Part shown: positions 1 to 4,528 of the stretch, in pieces | Position numbering within the stretch: the stretch's first letter is position 1 | Layout: every line of letters begins with the position of its first letter | DNA from: Candidatus Poribacteria bacterium | GTDB lineage: Bacteria; Poribacteria; WGA-4E; UBA9662 | Reading direction: 5' to 3' | DNA length: 7,474 nucleotides | NCBI GenBank assembly: GCA_002729015.1 | Contig: PBVO01000013.1 | Coordinates: forward strand, 1-7,474 | The notes under the pieces: model-generated | Database searches by the model: none | The model's input: only the letters and a program-made list of their open reading frames with translations | Told to the model about the DNA's origin: nothing | Position numbers and translations under genes: made by a program

Positions 1-155
1 CCATGCTTTCCCTAAGATCTGCTACCCTCTCAATCCAGAGTGCAAACAGCGAGATATTCAATCTGGACAGGGTCAAAGGCTCCGGCGTCAAAGAAATGAA
101 TAACACTGCAGAAGAACTGTCTGATTTTTGTGGAATTCCTTTAAAAAGAAATTAA
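1..155 (+). CDS. C-terminal fragment of unrecognised protein
   Basis: A frame open from the left edge runs to TAA at 153-155. From the ATG at position 3 it gives 50 residues, beginning MLSLRSATLS and ending CGIPLKRN. The frame has no stop upstream within the window, so this is most likely the tail of a longer gene that starts outside; the ATG at 3 may be internal. The composition (mixed polar and hydrophobic, with an acidic stretch EMNNTAEEL near residues 31-39) looks protein-like and differs from the stop-rich sequence that follows. I do not recognise the family. No transmembrane segment or known motif is visible. It could be chromosomal flank or another element gene; the window does not settle which. 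Confidence 0.5.
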   Translation, partial: MLSLRSATLSIQSANSEIFNLDRVKGSGVKEMNNTAEELSDFCGIPLKRN

Positions 156-313
156 ATTGTTACCGTTCAATTAAAGTTGACCTGAATTATTCATCAACTC
201 ATTATAGTGAACGAAAACTTAGCGTAATTTCCCAGGAATTACCTGCTAAAAGAATTATGCGTCTACTCCGCTTAATTGATGCGAAAGGGTCTATTTGCAA
301 TTGAATCCAAGCT

Positions 314-351
314 AAAATTTGGGCCATTCCAGGCCATTATGGCAGAATTTT
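314..351. repeat. Two-part inverted repeat (AAAATT..GCCAT/ATGGC..AATTTT)
   Basis: AAAATT at 314-319 pairs with AATTTT at 346-351. Inside it, GCCAT at 323-327 pairs with ATGGC at 339-343. The inner part also carries a direct repeat of GCCATT (323-328 and 333-338). No T-run follows on either strand, so an intrinsic terminator is not supported. Function unknown. Confidence 0.4.
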
Positions 352-495
352 AACTTTGGTCATTCATAATGAGCAATAGATTAATCAGACAAGCCTTTTC
401 CAATCGATCCTGACAAACTACTCCATACAAAGATTTTTCATAAAAAAAAAATTACACCATTGCTGTGGATTCATCACCCAGAGTCAATCACGACA

Positions 496-520
496 AGGGA
501 GTGAGGAATCCTTACTCCTT
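496..520. repeat. Strong 11-bp stem-loop with a 3-nt loop
   Basis: AAGGGAGTGAGG-type left arm (496-506) pairs with CCTTACTCCTT (510-520) around the loop AAT at 507-509, using two G-T wobbles. It is the most stable simple hairpin in the left region. No T-tract follows on either strand, so it is a structural element of unknown role rather than a clear terminator. Confidence 0.45.
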
Positions 521-630
521 CCAACAAAAAGTGTTCCACCTGCAAGTAATGGGAATTAATCTAAAATTCCTTACCAACCTATACTTTGATACTCTGAACA
601 TAAATTCTGCCAATTGATTAAGTTGCACCC

Positions 631-648
631 ACCTCAAGTTGCTGAGGT
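631..648. repeat. 6-bp stem-loop ACCTCA/TGAGGT
   Basis: ACCTCA at 631-636 and TGAGGT at 643-648 are perfectly complementary around a 6-nt loop. A C-rich stretch (CCCCCACCCCACCC, about 656-670) follows closely. The opposite strand therefore has three G-runs, one short of a classical intramolecular G-quadruplex. Confidence 0.35.
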
Positions 649-740
649 TGCCGATACCCCCACCCCACCCAAGGGGCCGTCCTTGATACATAGGAATCCT
701 GGGTTGAGATATACGTAAAGACCTAATCCAAAAAAGTAGA

Positions 741-765
741 ATGGGTTGCACCTTGTAGCACCCAT
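741..765. repeat. Bulged 8-bp stem-loop ATGGGT(T)GC/GCACCCAT
   Basis: ATGGGT-T-GC (741-749) pairs with GCACCCAT (758-765), leaving one bulged T and an 8-nt loop. The TTGCACC word inside it also occurs at about 624-630. No downstream T-run. Confidence 0.35.
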
Positions 766-875
766 GGAGCCACCCTTCGATAACTGAGGTAGTTATCTTT
801 AGTTACAGTGGAGAGAAGTTCCTGTGATGAAACTCTCAAAACTCTGATTTAAATCCATACAATCTTATTGCGAAT

Positions 876-895
876 TTGGTAGCAGATTGGTAGCA
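876..895 (+). repeat. Direct repeat doublet TTGGTAGCA, spaced 11 bp
   Basis: TTGGTAGCA occurs at 876-884 and again at 887-895, separated by GA, so the copies lie about one helical turn apart on the same DNA face. Inverted words TCTGCTACC occur at 18-26 and 1322-1330. Closely spaced repeats like this are typical of recombinase arm-type sites or regulator sites. Assignment to this element's integrase is inference from the general pattern. Confidence 0.45.
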
Positions 896-918
896 AAACT
901 TCCGATTCAGAAGAAGCC

Positions 919-938
919 GAGAGGAGTTGAGAGGAGTT
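919..938 (+). repeat. Perfect tandem repeat GAGAGGAGTT x2
   Basis: The 10-bp unit GAGAGGAGTT is repeated without a gap at 919-928 and 929-938. It lies 24 bp after the TTGGTAGCA doublet. Together they form two helically phased doublets in non-coding DNA, consistent with a protein-binding array. Confidence 0.45.
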
Positions 939-969
939 TCAGACTGACACCCTGCGTAGGTTAATTAAT

Positions 970-1031
970 TGATATTCTAGAAGAACGTTGATAATGCTAC
1001 GTTTTCAAGAATATCAGTTTTTATACTGATA
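970..1031. repeat. Overlapping, mutually exclusive inverted repeats
   Basis: TGATATTCT (970-978) pairs perfectly with AGAATATCA (1008-1016), with an inner AACGT/ACGTT stem (984-988 with 999-1003). A second perfect 7-bp hairpin, TATCAGT (1012-1018) with ACTGATA (1025-1031), reuses bases 1012-1016, so both stems cannot form at once. The second hairpin's loop is TTTTAT. This resembles an attenuator or RNA-switch arrangement or a cruciform-prone DNA site, but no gene follows directly on the plus strand. Confidence 0.4.
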
Positions 1032-1257
1032 GACCCTTGAAAGTTCTTTTCTTGAGAATAAGAATGGACAGTATGTTGGGGAAATTGAAAATTCGGAACC
1101 AAATGCAACTGCCCTGACCTCTACTGACACCCGGGGATTGCAACTTGAATCTTTGAGGAATTAAAACAGCCTGGGATTTAACCTTTGGCAGATGGTACTG
1201 GGGCAGGCCACCAGATTTAGGTGCTGGGTGGGCCTTTACAGGTACATGAAGGGAGTT

Positions 1258-1392
1258 TCAACCCTGACCCAATTTTTTAAGAGGAGATAGGGCCAACCCG
1301 CTTGACCCCAGTTCCATTATATCTGCTACCAGCCGTTTGGTCCTGTTAGTAATCGGTTCTACTTTCTGACGCAGATTGTTATTGCAATTCAC
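1258..1392 (-). CDS. Doubtful 44-residue small protein, GTGA-coupled to a 17-residue frame
   Basis: A GTG start at 1392 opens 44 residues rich in Lys, Arg and Leu (core LRQKVEPITNRTKRLVADIM) ending at TGA 1258-1260. Its start overlaps the stop of a 17-residue frame that begins with ATG at 1442 (MALSQLYLDTDTEELGM, stop at 1389-1391). The overlap is a GTGA junction of the sort seen in translationally coupled genes. The alternative is one former gene broken by a frameshift near 1390. No strong ribosome-binding site is visible. The protein family is not recognised and the frame could be chance. Confidence 0.25.
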   Translation of the reverse strand: MNCNNNLRQKVEPITNRTKRLVADIMELGSSGLALSPLKKLGQG

Positions 1393-1444
1393 ATACCCAA
1401 CTCTTCAGTATCAGTATCAAGGTAGAGCTGTGACAATGCCATCC

Positions 1445-1460
1445 TGCTCGAAAACGAGCA
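1445..1460. repeat. 6-bp hairpin TGCTCG-AAAA-CGAGCA
   Basis: A perfect 6-bp stem with a tetraloop lies 12 bp beyond the stop of the 47-residue frame (minus sense) and 2 bp before the ATG at 1442. On the minus strand no T-run follows, so it is not a standard terminator. It could influence translation of the downstream tiny frames. Confidence 0.4.
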
Positions 1461-1472
1461 AAAACTGGCCAC

Positions 1473-1616
1473 TTAACCGATGGAGGTGGTTACAGGATTC
1501 TTGGCAACCAGAGATTCAAGCTTGGAGTCCTCGGATAGTTCCCTCAGACGCTTCGCAGAGGTTGTTTCATAGGATGCATCTTTTTTCGGGCTGTATTGCT
1601 TCATTTGTTTGGCCAT
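1473..1616 (-). CDS. Small 47-residue protein downstream of the partition genes
   Basis: ATG at 1616 is preceded on the minus strand by AGGGAAAC, a good ribosome-binding site at normal spacing, and the frame runs to TAA at 1473-1475. The product begins MAKQMKQYSP and is hydrophilic and strongly charged, with a likely helix around residues 21-38 (AKRLRELSEDSKLESLVA). It has no cysteine, signal peptide or membrane segment. It lies 70 bp after the ribbon-helix-helix gene on the same strand, so it may be a third gene of the partition operon. An inverted repeat (1629-1688) lies between the two. I do not recognise the family. Its ribosome-binding site is better than those of several larger genes here. 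Confidence 0.5.
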   Translation of the reverse strand: MAKQMKQYSPKKDASYETTSAKRLRELSEDSKLESLVAKNPVTTSIG

Positions 1617-1628
1617 GTTTCCCTAATG

Positions 1629-1688
1629 AATTCTACACGACAAGTGCAACTCCAGGTATAAGCATTATTGGCAAGCTGTTGTAGAATT
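1629..1688. repeat. 9-bp inverted repeat spanning the RHH gene stop
   Basis: AATTCTACA (1629-1637) is perfectly complementary to TGTAGAATT (1680-1688), with 42 nt between. The right arm overlaps the stop codon of the ribbon-helix-helix gene, and the left arm lies just upstream of the 47-residue frame's ribosome-binding site. In the minus-strand transcript this could form a long-loop stem between the two genes and modulate read-through or message stability. No T-run is present. Confidence 0.35.
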
Positions 1689-1995
1689 ACTTCCTCTCCT
1701 TCCACAATCCCTCCAGCCAGCTCATCGGGCTAGAGCGTATGCGCTCGGTCCTGCGCTTGTCGAACAAACCGCTTTTATCAAGGATGACACGGAGAAACTT
1801 TGAACGGGGAATCATGCCTCGTGCCCGGTCCAGTATCTCCATCTCCTCCTTCCGCAGAACAATGGTGACACGCTCGGTGTACTCTGCGTCTGCCTTTTTC
1901 CTGCTTCTGGGTCTTTGAGGAAGAGGTTCTCCGATATTTGCCTTGGCACCGCTCGTTTCTTCGTCAGGAAGGTCTGTGATTTTGAATTTGGCCAT
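1687..1995 (-). CDS. Ribbon-helix-helix DNA-binding protein, ParG/ParB-like partition partner
   Basis: A 102-residue protein. Residues 1-40 form a polar, basic, probably flexible tail (QRPRSRKK near 27-34). Residues 41-78 fit a ribbon-helix-helix fold: strand RVTIVL (42-47), helix around 48-60, turn at GMIPR, second helix around 63-77. This layout, a mobile N-terminal arm plus a C-terminal ribbon-helix-helix domain, is that of small centromere-binding proteins of type Ib partition systems such as ParG; here a further basic C-terminal tail (80-102) follows. The gene begins 4 bp after the parA stop, so the two are almost certainly cotranscribed and probably translationally coupled; only a distant GGAAAG precedes the ATG. 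Expected role: binds the upstream iterons, represses its own operon and links that DNA to ParA. It could instead be a plain CopG/Arc-type repressor; the ParA neighbour argues against that. Confidence 0.75.
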   Translation of the reverse strand: MAKFKITDLPDEETSGAKANIGEPLPQRPRSRKKADAEYTERVTIVLRKEEMEILDRARGMIPRSKFLRVILDKSGLFDKRRTERIRSSPMSWLEGLWKERK

Positions 1996-1999
1996 AGTT

Positions 2000-2614
2000 T
2001 CAATGCTGTCTTTCCAGGTGGTCCATGAGGTTACCGACCTGCTTCAACAGTTCTCTGTATGTGTGAGCCGCAAGTTTGTCTTTCACGACGAGTTCTCCAA
2101 GTCCGATTTTATCTCTAAACAGGTTTGGGAAAAAAGCGCTTTCTCTGATTGGAAAAACAGGAAATCCGGAAAAACGAGACTTTAGCACCGGAAGCAGTGC
2201 TTCTGAGTCTGCAACCTTGAGCCTATTGGGTAGCAGTACAACATTTTCGGTCAAATTTCTAAGTTCCTTCATCGTTACGAAGGATGCGTTAAGGTTTGGA
2301 GTGTCTGCAATGATGGGCACCAGCACGTGTCTGGCAAGTTTAATGAAATCAGCGATTCTCCTGTCAGCCAGAAATCCGCCCAAGTCCACAACCAAGTCCG
2401 TGTTCTTTGAAATCCCTTTGGGAATGCCTTCGGTGGGTGCGAGTGTCTTCACCCTCCCATTTCCCAGCGCAATGTGAAGAGGAGTAAGAGGGTCGTTGGT
2501 GACACAGTCCACGTTTGCCTCAAAAGCAATCAACGCCGCCAATGAACTCTTTCCTGCTCCCCCCTTGCCGTTCCAGACGACGGTCAATCCGATACTTCTG
2601 TAATCCTCTTCCAT
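2000..2614 (-). CDS. parA: ParA/MinD-superfamily partition ATPase, short (type Ib-like)
   Basis: A P-loop ATPase with the deviant Walker A motif NGKGGAGKSS at residues 15-24; the signature lysine is K17 and the P-loop lysine K22. VTNDPL (38-43) lies where ParA proteins carry their second nucleotide-contact motif, and LVVDLGGF (74-81) is the Walker B strand, with D77. ParA ATPases bind nucleoid DNA and move or space plasmid centromeres using ATP. I chose ATG at 2614 because GGAG lies 5 nt upstream and because Walker A then sits near the N-terminus. The result is 204 residues, the size of short type Ib ParA proteins, with no N-terminal DNA-binding domain. The frame is open to TTG at 2674, but that start lacks a ribosome-binding site. 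The iterons upstream and ribbon-helix-helix gene downstream support a partition role. An ATPase of the StbB/VirC1 kind is a less likely alternative. Confidence 0.82.
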   Translation of the reverse strand: MEEDYRSIGLTVVWNGKGGAGKSSLAALIAFEANVDCVTNDPLTPLHIALGNGRVKTLAPTEGIPKGISKNTDLVVDLGGFLADRRIADFIKLARHVLVPIIADTPNLNASFVTMKELRNLTENVVLLPNRLKVADSEALLPVLKSRFSGFPVFPIRESAFFPNLFRDKIGLGELVVKDKLAAHTYRELLKQVGNLMDHLERQH

Positions 2615-2653
2615 TCCCACTCCATGCTCGTTGGACAGTTCATACATGCATGA

Positions 2654-2680
2654 ATCATATGAATTGTCATCCAATTACAA
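2654..2680 (-). promoter_or_regulatory. Candidate promoter of the parA operon
   Basis: On the minus strand TATGAT (2654-2659) is a good -10 hexamer, with TTGTAA (2675-2680) 15 bp upstream as a weak -35. The expected transcript would start near 2646 and have a leader of about 30 nt before ATG 2614, which agrees with that start choice. The -35 abuts the first iteron at 2680, so a protein bound to the repeats would be placed to repress this promoter. The spacing is short, so confidence is modest. Confidence 0.35.
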
Positions 2681-2800
2681 CAGGTATGACTGCTCATACT
2701 TCAATCACTCCTCATATCCATTGCACAGGTATAACTCCTCATACCTTTACCACTCATCATAAAACTCCTACCTGTTCTATCCCTCATACCTTTTTCAAGA
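2680..2800. repeat. 45-bp iterons upstream of parA (putative centromere/operator)
   Basis: Three units begin at 2680, 2725 and 2770, exactly 45 bp apart, with the third shorter. Each starts with an ACAGGTAT-like word (degenerate in unit 3, ACCTGTTCTAT) and contains CTCATAY words. These words start at 2693, 2711, 2738, 2756 (ATCATA) and 2783, giving alternating spacings of 18 and 27 bp. In units 1 and 2 the GGTAT and ATACC-like words form an inverted repeat around CTSC. Such arrays upstream of parA and a ribbon-helix-helix gene act as the partition site (parC/parS) and operator in type Ib systems. The assignment here is by position and pattern. Confidence 0.7.
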
Positions 2801-2805
2801 TGCAC

Positions 2806-2856
2806 ACGCATCACACATTTCATAAACATAGAAAAAGTGGGAGATGTGTGATGCGT
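2806..2856. repeat. Perfect 13-bp inverted repeat with 25-nt loop
   Basis: ACGCATCACACAT (2806-2818) is exactly complementary to ATGTGTGATGCGT (2844-2856). The word GATGCGT is repeated at 2850-2856 and 2858-2864. The element lies between the iterons and the AT-rich tract, in the control region of two divergent operons. It may be an operator for a second regulator, a cruciform or a replication-related site. No T-run follows, so it is not a terminator. Confidence 0.6.
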
Positions 2857-2930
2857 AGATGCGTCATACAGGTGGTATCGGTGGGCTAAAACCAATTCAT
2901 AAACCCTTCATACATAACTCACCAATGATA

Positions 2931-3040
2931 AGTATTACATGTATATATTAGTATTACTAGTATATTTATTATACTCAATATTCTGATATTATTGTATTTT
3001 TATTGACATTAAATTATAATCATGTATTATATTACTAGCT
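2931..3040. other. AT-rich tract (about 16% GC) beside the iterons
   Basis: Counting bases gives 18 G or C in 110. The tract is built of related words (GTATTAC, TATATTA, TATTACTAG); TATTACTAG occurs at 2952-2960 and 3030-3038. It contains the plus-strand promoter candidate at 3003-3030. AT-rich DNA next to iterons is also typical of plasmid origins, where it melts easily, but no initiator gene is present in the window. A curved promoter region is the simpler reading. Confidence 0.5.
3003..3030 (+). promoter_or_regulatory. Sigma70-type promoter for the 75-residue ORF and DUF932 gene
   Basis: TTGACA (3003-3008), a perfect -35, is followed after 16 bp by TATTAT (3025-3030), a good -10 hexamer. 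Transcription would start near 3037 and read into the small gene at 3091 and the DUF932 gene at 3375. A TATAAT at 3015-3020 lies too close to this -35 to pair with it. Confidence 0.6.
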
Positions 3041-3090
3041 GAGATTCAGCCGGAATACGTGCCAGGCCGCAACAGAACCTGTAGCCGGAT

Positions 3091-3318
3091 ATGCCAGCAG
3101 AAACACGAAACAAAAGGGAATACACTCAGGCAAACACTGCGGACAATGGTGCTGAAAAGCAACACTCCGGTACATCCTGCTTACGGAAATTGTTGCACGT
3201 CTTATATGCCTTTATTGACACCATGTTCACAAAGCTTGAGAGGAAATTTCACTGGAATCAAAAAAGAGAGCGTGCGTTTCATGCTGTAACACTGAAAAGA
3301 CATGTAAAAAAGGTCTGA
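3091..3318 (+). CDS. Small basic hypothetical protein (75 residues)
   Basis: ATG at 3091 to TGA at 3316-3318. The N-terminal third is polar (MPAETRNKREYTQ). Residues around 30-46 (SCLRKLLHVLYAFIDTMF) form a plausible amphipathic or hydrophobic helix, followed by a strongly basic tail (LERKFHWNQKRERAF, then LKRHVKKV). It could be a small nucleic-acid-binding or membrane-associated peptide; no family is recognised. There is no strong ribosome-binding site. It lies downstream of a good promoter and 56 bp before the DUF932 gene on the same strand, which suggests a shared transcript. A competing frame with a GTG start at 3059 looks less protein-like. The region could instead be only a leader. Confidence 0.45.
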   Translation: MPAETRNKREYTQANTADNGAEKQHSGTSCLRKLLHVLYAFIDTMFTKLERKFHWNQKRERAFHAVTLKRHVKKV

Positions 3319-3374
3319 TTCGATGTTTATCAATTTCCACTATCATCAATCCAACCTAAACGAGAGGACAGTAT

Positions 3375-4475
3375 ATGGGAATTCCATTTACATCATCCGA
3401 AACATACAGAGCAGACGATCTTAACTCATTGATGGAAATGGTAATGGCTGAGGACAATAACGTCTGCTATACGCCTCTTTCCAATCTTAAGGAACTCAAG
3501 CTCAGCAGCGATGGGAAATTTTACGGCGCAGGATTCAGTGAAAACGGACTCCGAGCATTTACAAACTGGGCAGGTGGTGGCGCACATGCATACAAGGTGG
3601 CGTGTGAAGTCGAAGACACTGAACTGGCCGCCAATATACTGAATGCCTACCTTTGTAAAAACAACGACAGGCTCAAAGACAAAGCTCAGTTGGTTGTCAA
3701 CTGTAACACCAACACCATCATTGGTTGTGTTTCAAATCGTTATCGTGACTTCAGCAACACTCAGTTCATTAGCAGAGTGTTGGGTACCGGTAGATACAAT
3801 GTTGTTGAGGGAATCCTCAAAGACACCAAGCTCAGGGTGAAACTGGTTGAGGAAGAAAGCGGCTGGGAAGTGGCGAAGGGCGATACGATACACAATGGAA
3901 TGCTTCTCAGAAATGATGTGTCAGGCTGGGGCAGCCTGCATACACGTCTCTTCTGCTTTCGGCTCAAATGCACCAACGGCATGATGGTCAGCACCAAACT
4001 GCTGGATTGTTACATCAAGCACTATGGGCTGGAACAGAGGTTCAACAAGAAAGTCGAAGACCTCATCGAACTCACCAAACAACAATATGAAGTGCTTAAG
4101 GAACGAACAAGGATTTCAGTTTCCATTCCCTTCAAACCACATGTGCTGGTAGAAGAAGGTGCTCCGCTCAGCTGGCTGCCGGATTGGAGCAATCGTATTC
4201 ACCTCATACCTGGCCATAAGTATCAGCCCGAAGCCAGGAGTGAAAGGTACACGCGAACTTTAGAGATGGTGGAAAACGCTCCTCGAAAGTACACGGGGCC
4301 TGTGGCAATGGATGCCTTCGGCAACAATCCCAAAAGCATCTTCCACATGGCTTCAGCCCTTAGCGAATATGCTCACCTTCAAGGTGATGCAGAGCTGCAG
4401 GAACAAATCGAAGAAGGAGCAGGACAACTGGTATCCTGGGCTGCAGGCAAGAAAGAAGAGTTGCTTGCCGCATAA
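3375..4475 (+). CDS. DUF932 family phage/plasmid-like protein
   Basis: A 366-residue protein. VSNRYRDFSN at residues 119-128 matches the family's conserved S-x-RY region. Residues 175-203 (GMLLRNDVSGWGS then FRLKCTNGM, with C199-T-N-G) match the typical pattern of a polar Asn-Asp-Gly loop followed by C-x-NG. The C-terminal third holds likely helices (residues 220-248 and 322-356). DUF932 proteins, which include E. coli YfjQ, are common in prophages, plasmids and genomic islands and have no firmly known activity. AGAGGA at a 7-8 nt distance is a clear ribosome-binding site for ATG 3375. It probably shares the 3003 promoter with the small upstream gene and ends 53 bp before the convergent nuclease gene. 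Association with a RecB-type nuclease hints at a role on DNA, but this is inference. Confidence 0.8.
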   Translation: MGIPFTSSETYRADDLNSLMEMVMAEDNNVCYTPLSNLKELKLSSDGKFYGAGFSENGLRAFTNWAGGGAHAYKVACEVEDTELAANILNAYLCKNNDRLKDKAQLVVNCNTNTIIGCVSNRYRDFSNTQFISRVLGTGRYNVVEGILKDTKLRVKLVEEESGWEVAKGDTIHNGMLLRNDVSGWGSLHTRLFCFRLKCTNGMMVSTKLLDCYIKHYGLEQRFNKKVEDLIELTKQQYEVLKERTRISVSIPFKPHVLVEEGAPLSWLPDWSNRIHLIPGHKYQPEARSERYTRTLEMVENAPRKYTGPVAMDAFGNNPKSIFHMASALSEYAHLQGDAELQEQIEEGAGQLVSWAAGKKEELLAA

Positions 4476-4484
4476 GATTTATTG

Positions 4485-4504
4485 CCAGAATGGATTCAGG
4501 TTTT
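4485..4504 (+). terminator. Weak intrinsic terminator candidate after the DUF932 gene
   Basis: CCAGAAT (4485-4491) pairs with ATTCAGG (4494-4500) with one A-A mismatch, followed at once by TTTT (4501-4504). It starts 9 bp after the DUF932 stop and lies in the gap between convergent genes, where a terminator is expected. The stem is short and AT-rich in its inner part. Confidence 0.35.
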
Positions 4505-4528
4505 ATAAGGCCATGGAGGCACCTTCAC

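Larger units (their letters stand above)
156..1257. other. Long region without a convincing gene, rich in hairpins and short repeats
   Basis: About 1.1 kb between the fragment ending at 155 and the small minus-strand frames ending at 1258. All three plus frames carry frequent stops. The longest minus frame (512-751, GTG start, Arg/Trp-rich, no ribosome-binding site) looks like a chance frame. The region holds an A10 run near 442-452, several stem-loops and two direct-repeat doublets, listed separately. It may contain the distal attachment region of the element, decayed genes or an unannotated structured RNA. No tRNA-like or rRNA-like sequence was found in it. Confidence 0.6.

Noticed and set aside
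656..670. G-quadruplex on the minus strand
   Set aside because: Only three G-runs are present (GGGTGGGGTGGGGG), so a stable intramolecular four-run structure is not supported.
512..751. 79-residue minus-strand frame, Arg/Trp-rich
   Set aside because: GTG start without ribosome-binding site, odd composition, stop lies inside a hairpin, and no recognisable motif; most likely a chance frame.
1030..1041. TAGACCCT-TGAA, resembling the tRNA anticodon region, as an attachment core
   Set aside because: An 8-base match is expected by chance at this search size, and the alignment needs an inserted base.
1248..1269. GAAGGGAGT followed by AACCC, resembling the T-arm of the tRNA-Leu gene (7394-7409), as a second attachment site
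   Set aside because: Only 9 identical bases then gaps. A 9-base match between an 87-nt gene and 1.5 kb is not rare by chance, and a working att repeat should be longer and exact.
1376..1684. 102-residue plus-strand frame
   Set aside because: Antisense to the better-supported 47-residue gene, low-complexity Gln/Tyr start, no ribosome-binding site.
1943..2477. Plus-strand frames of 80 and 133 residues
   Set aside because: They lie opposite the clearly coding parA gene and are Ser/Phe-rich shadows.
2680..2800. CRISPR array
   Set aside because: The 45-bp units are contiguous imperfect repeats without unique spacers, and no cas operon is present; iterons fit better.
2515..2895. His/Thr-rich plus frame and its minus-strand counterpart
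   Set aside because: Their repetitive protein sequence is produced by translating the 45-bp iterons and neighbouring repeats; not genes.
3059..3289. 76-residue plus frame with GTG start
   Set aside because: Overlaps the more protein-like 3091 frame, is Cys/Pro/Thr-rich, and has no ribosome-binding site.
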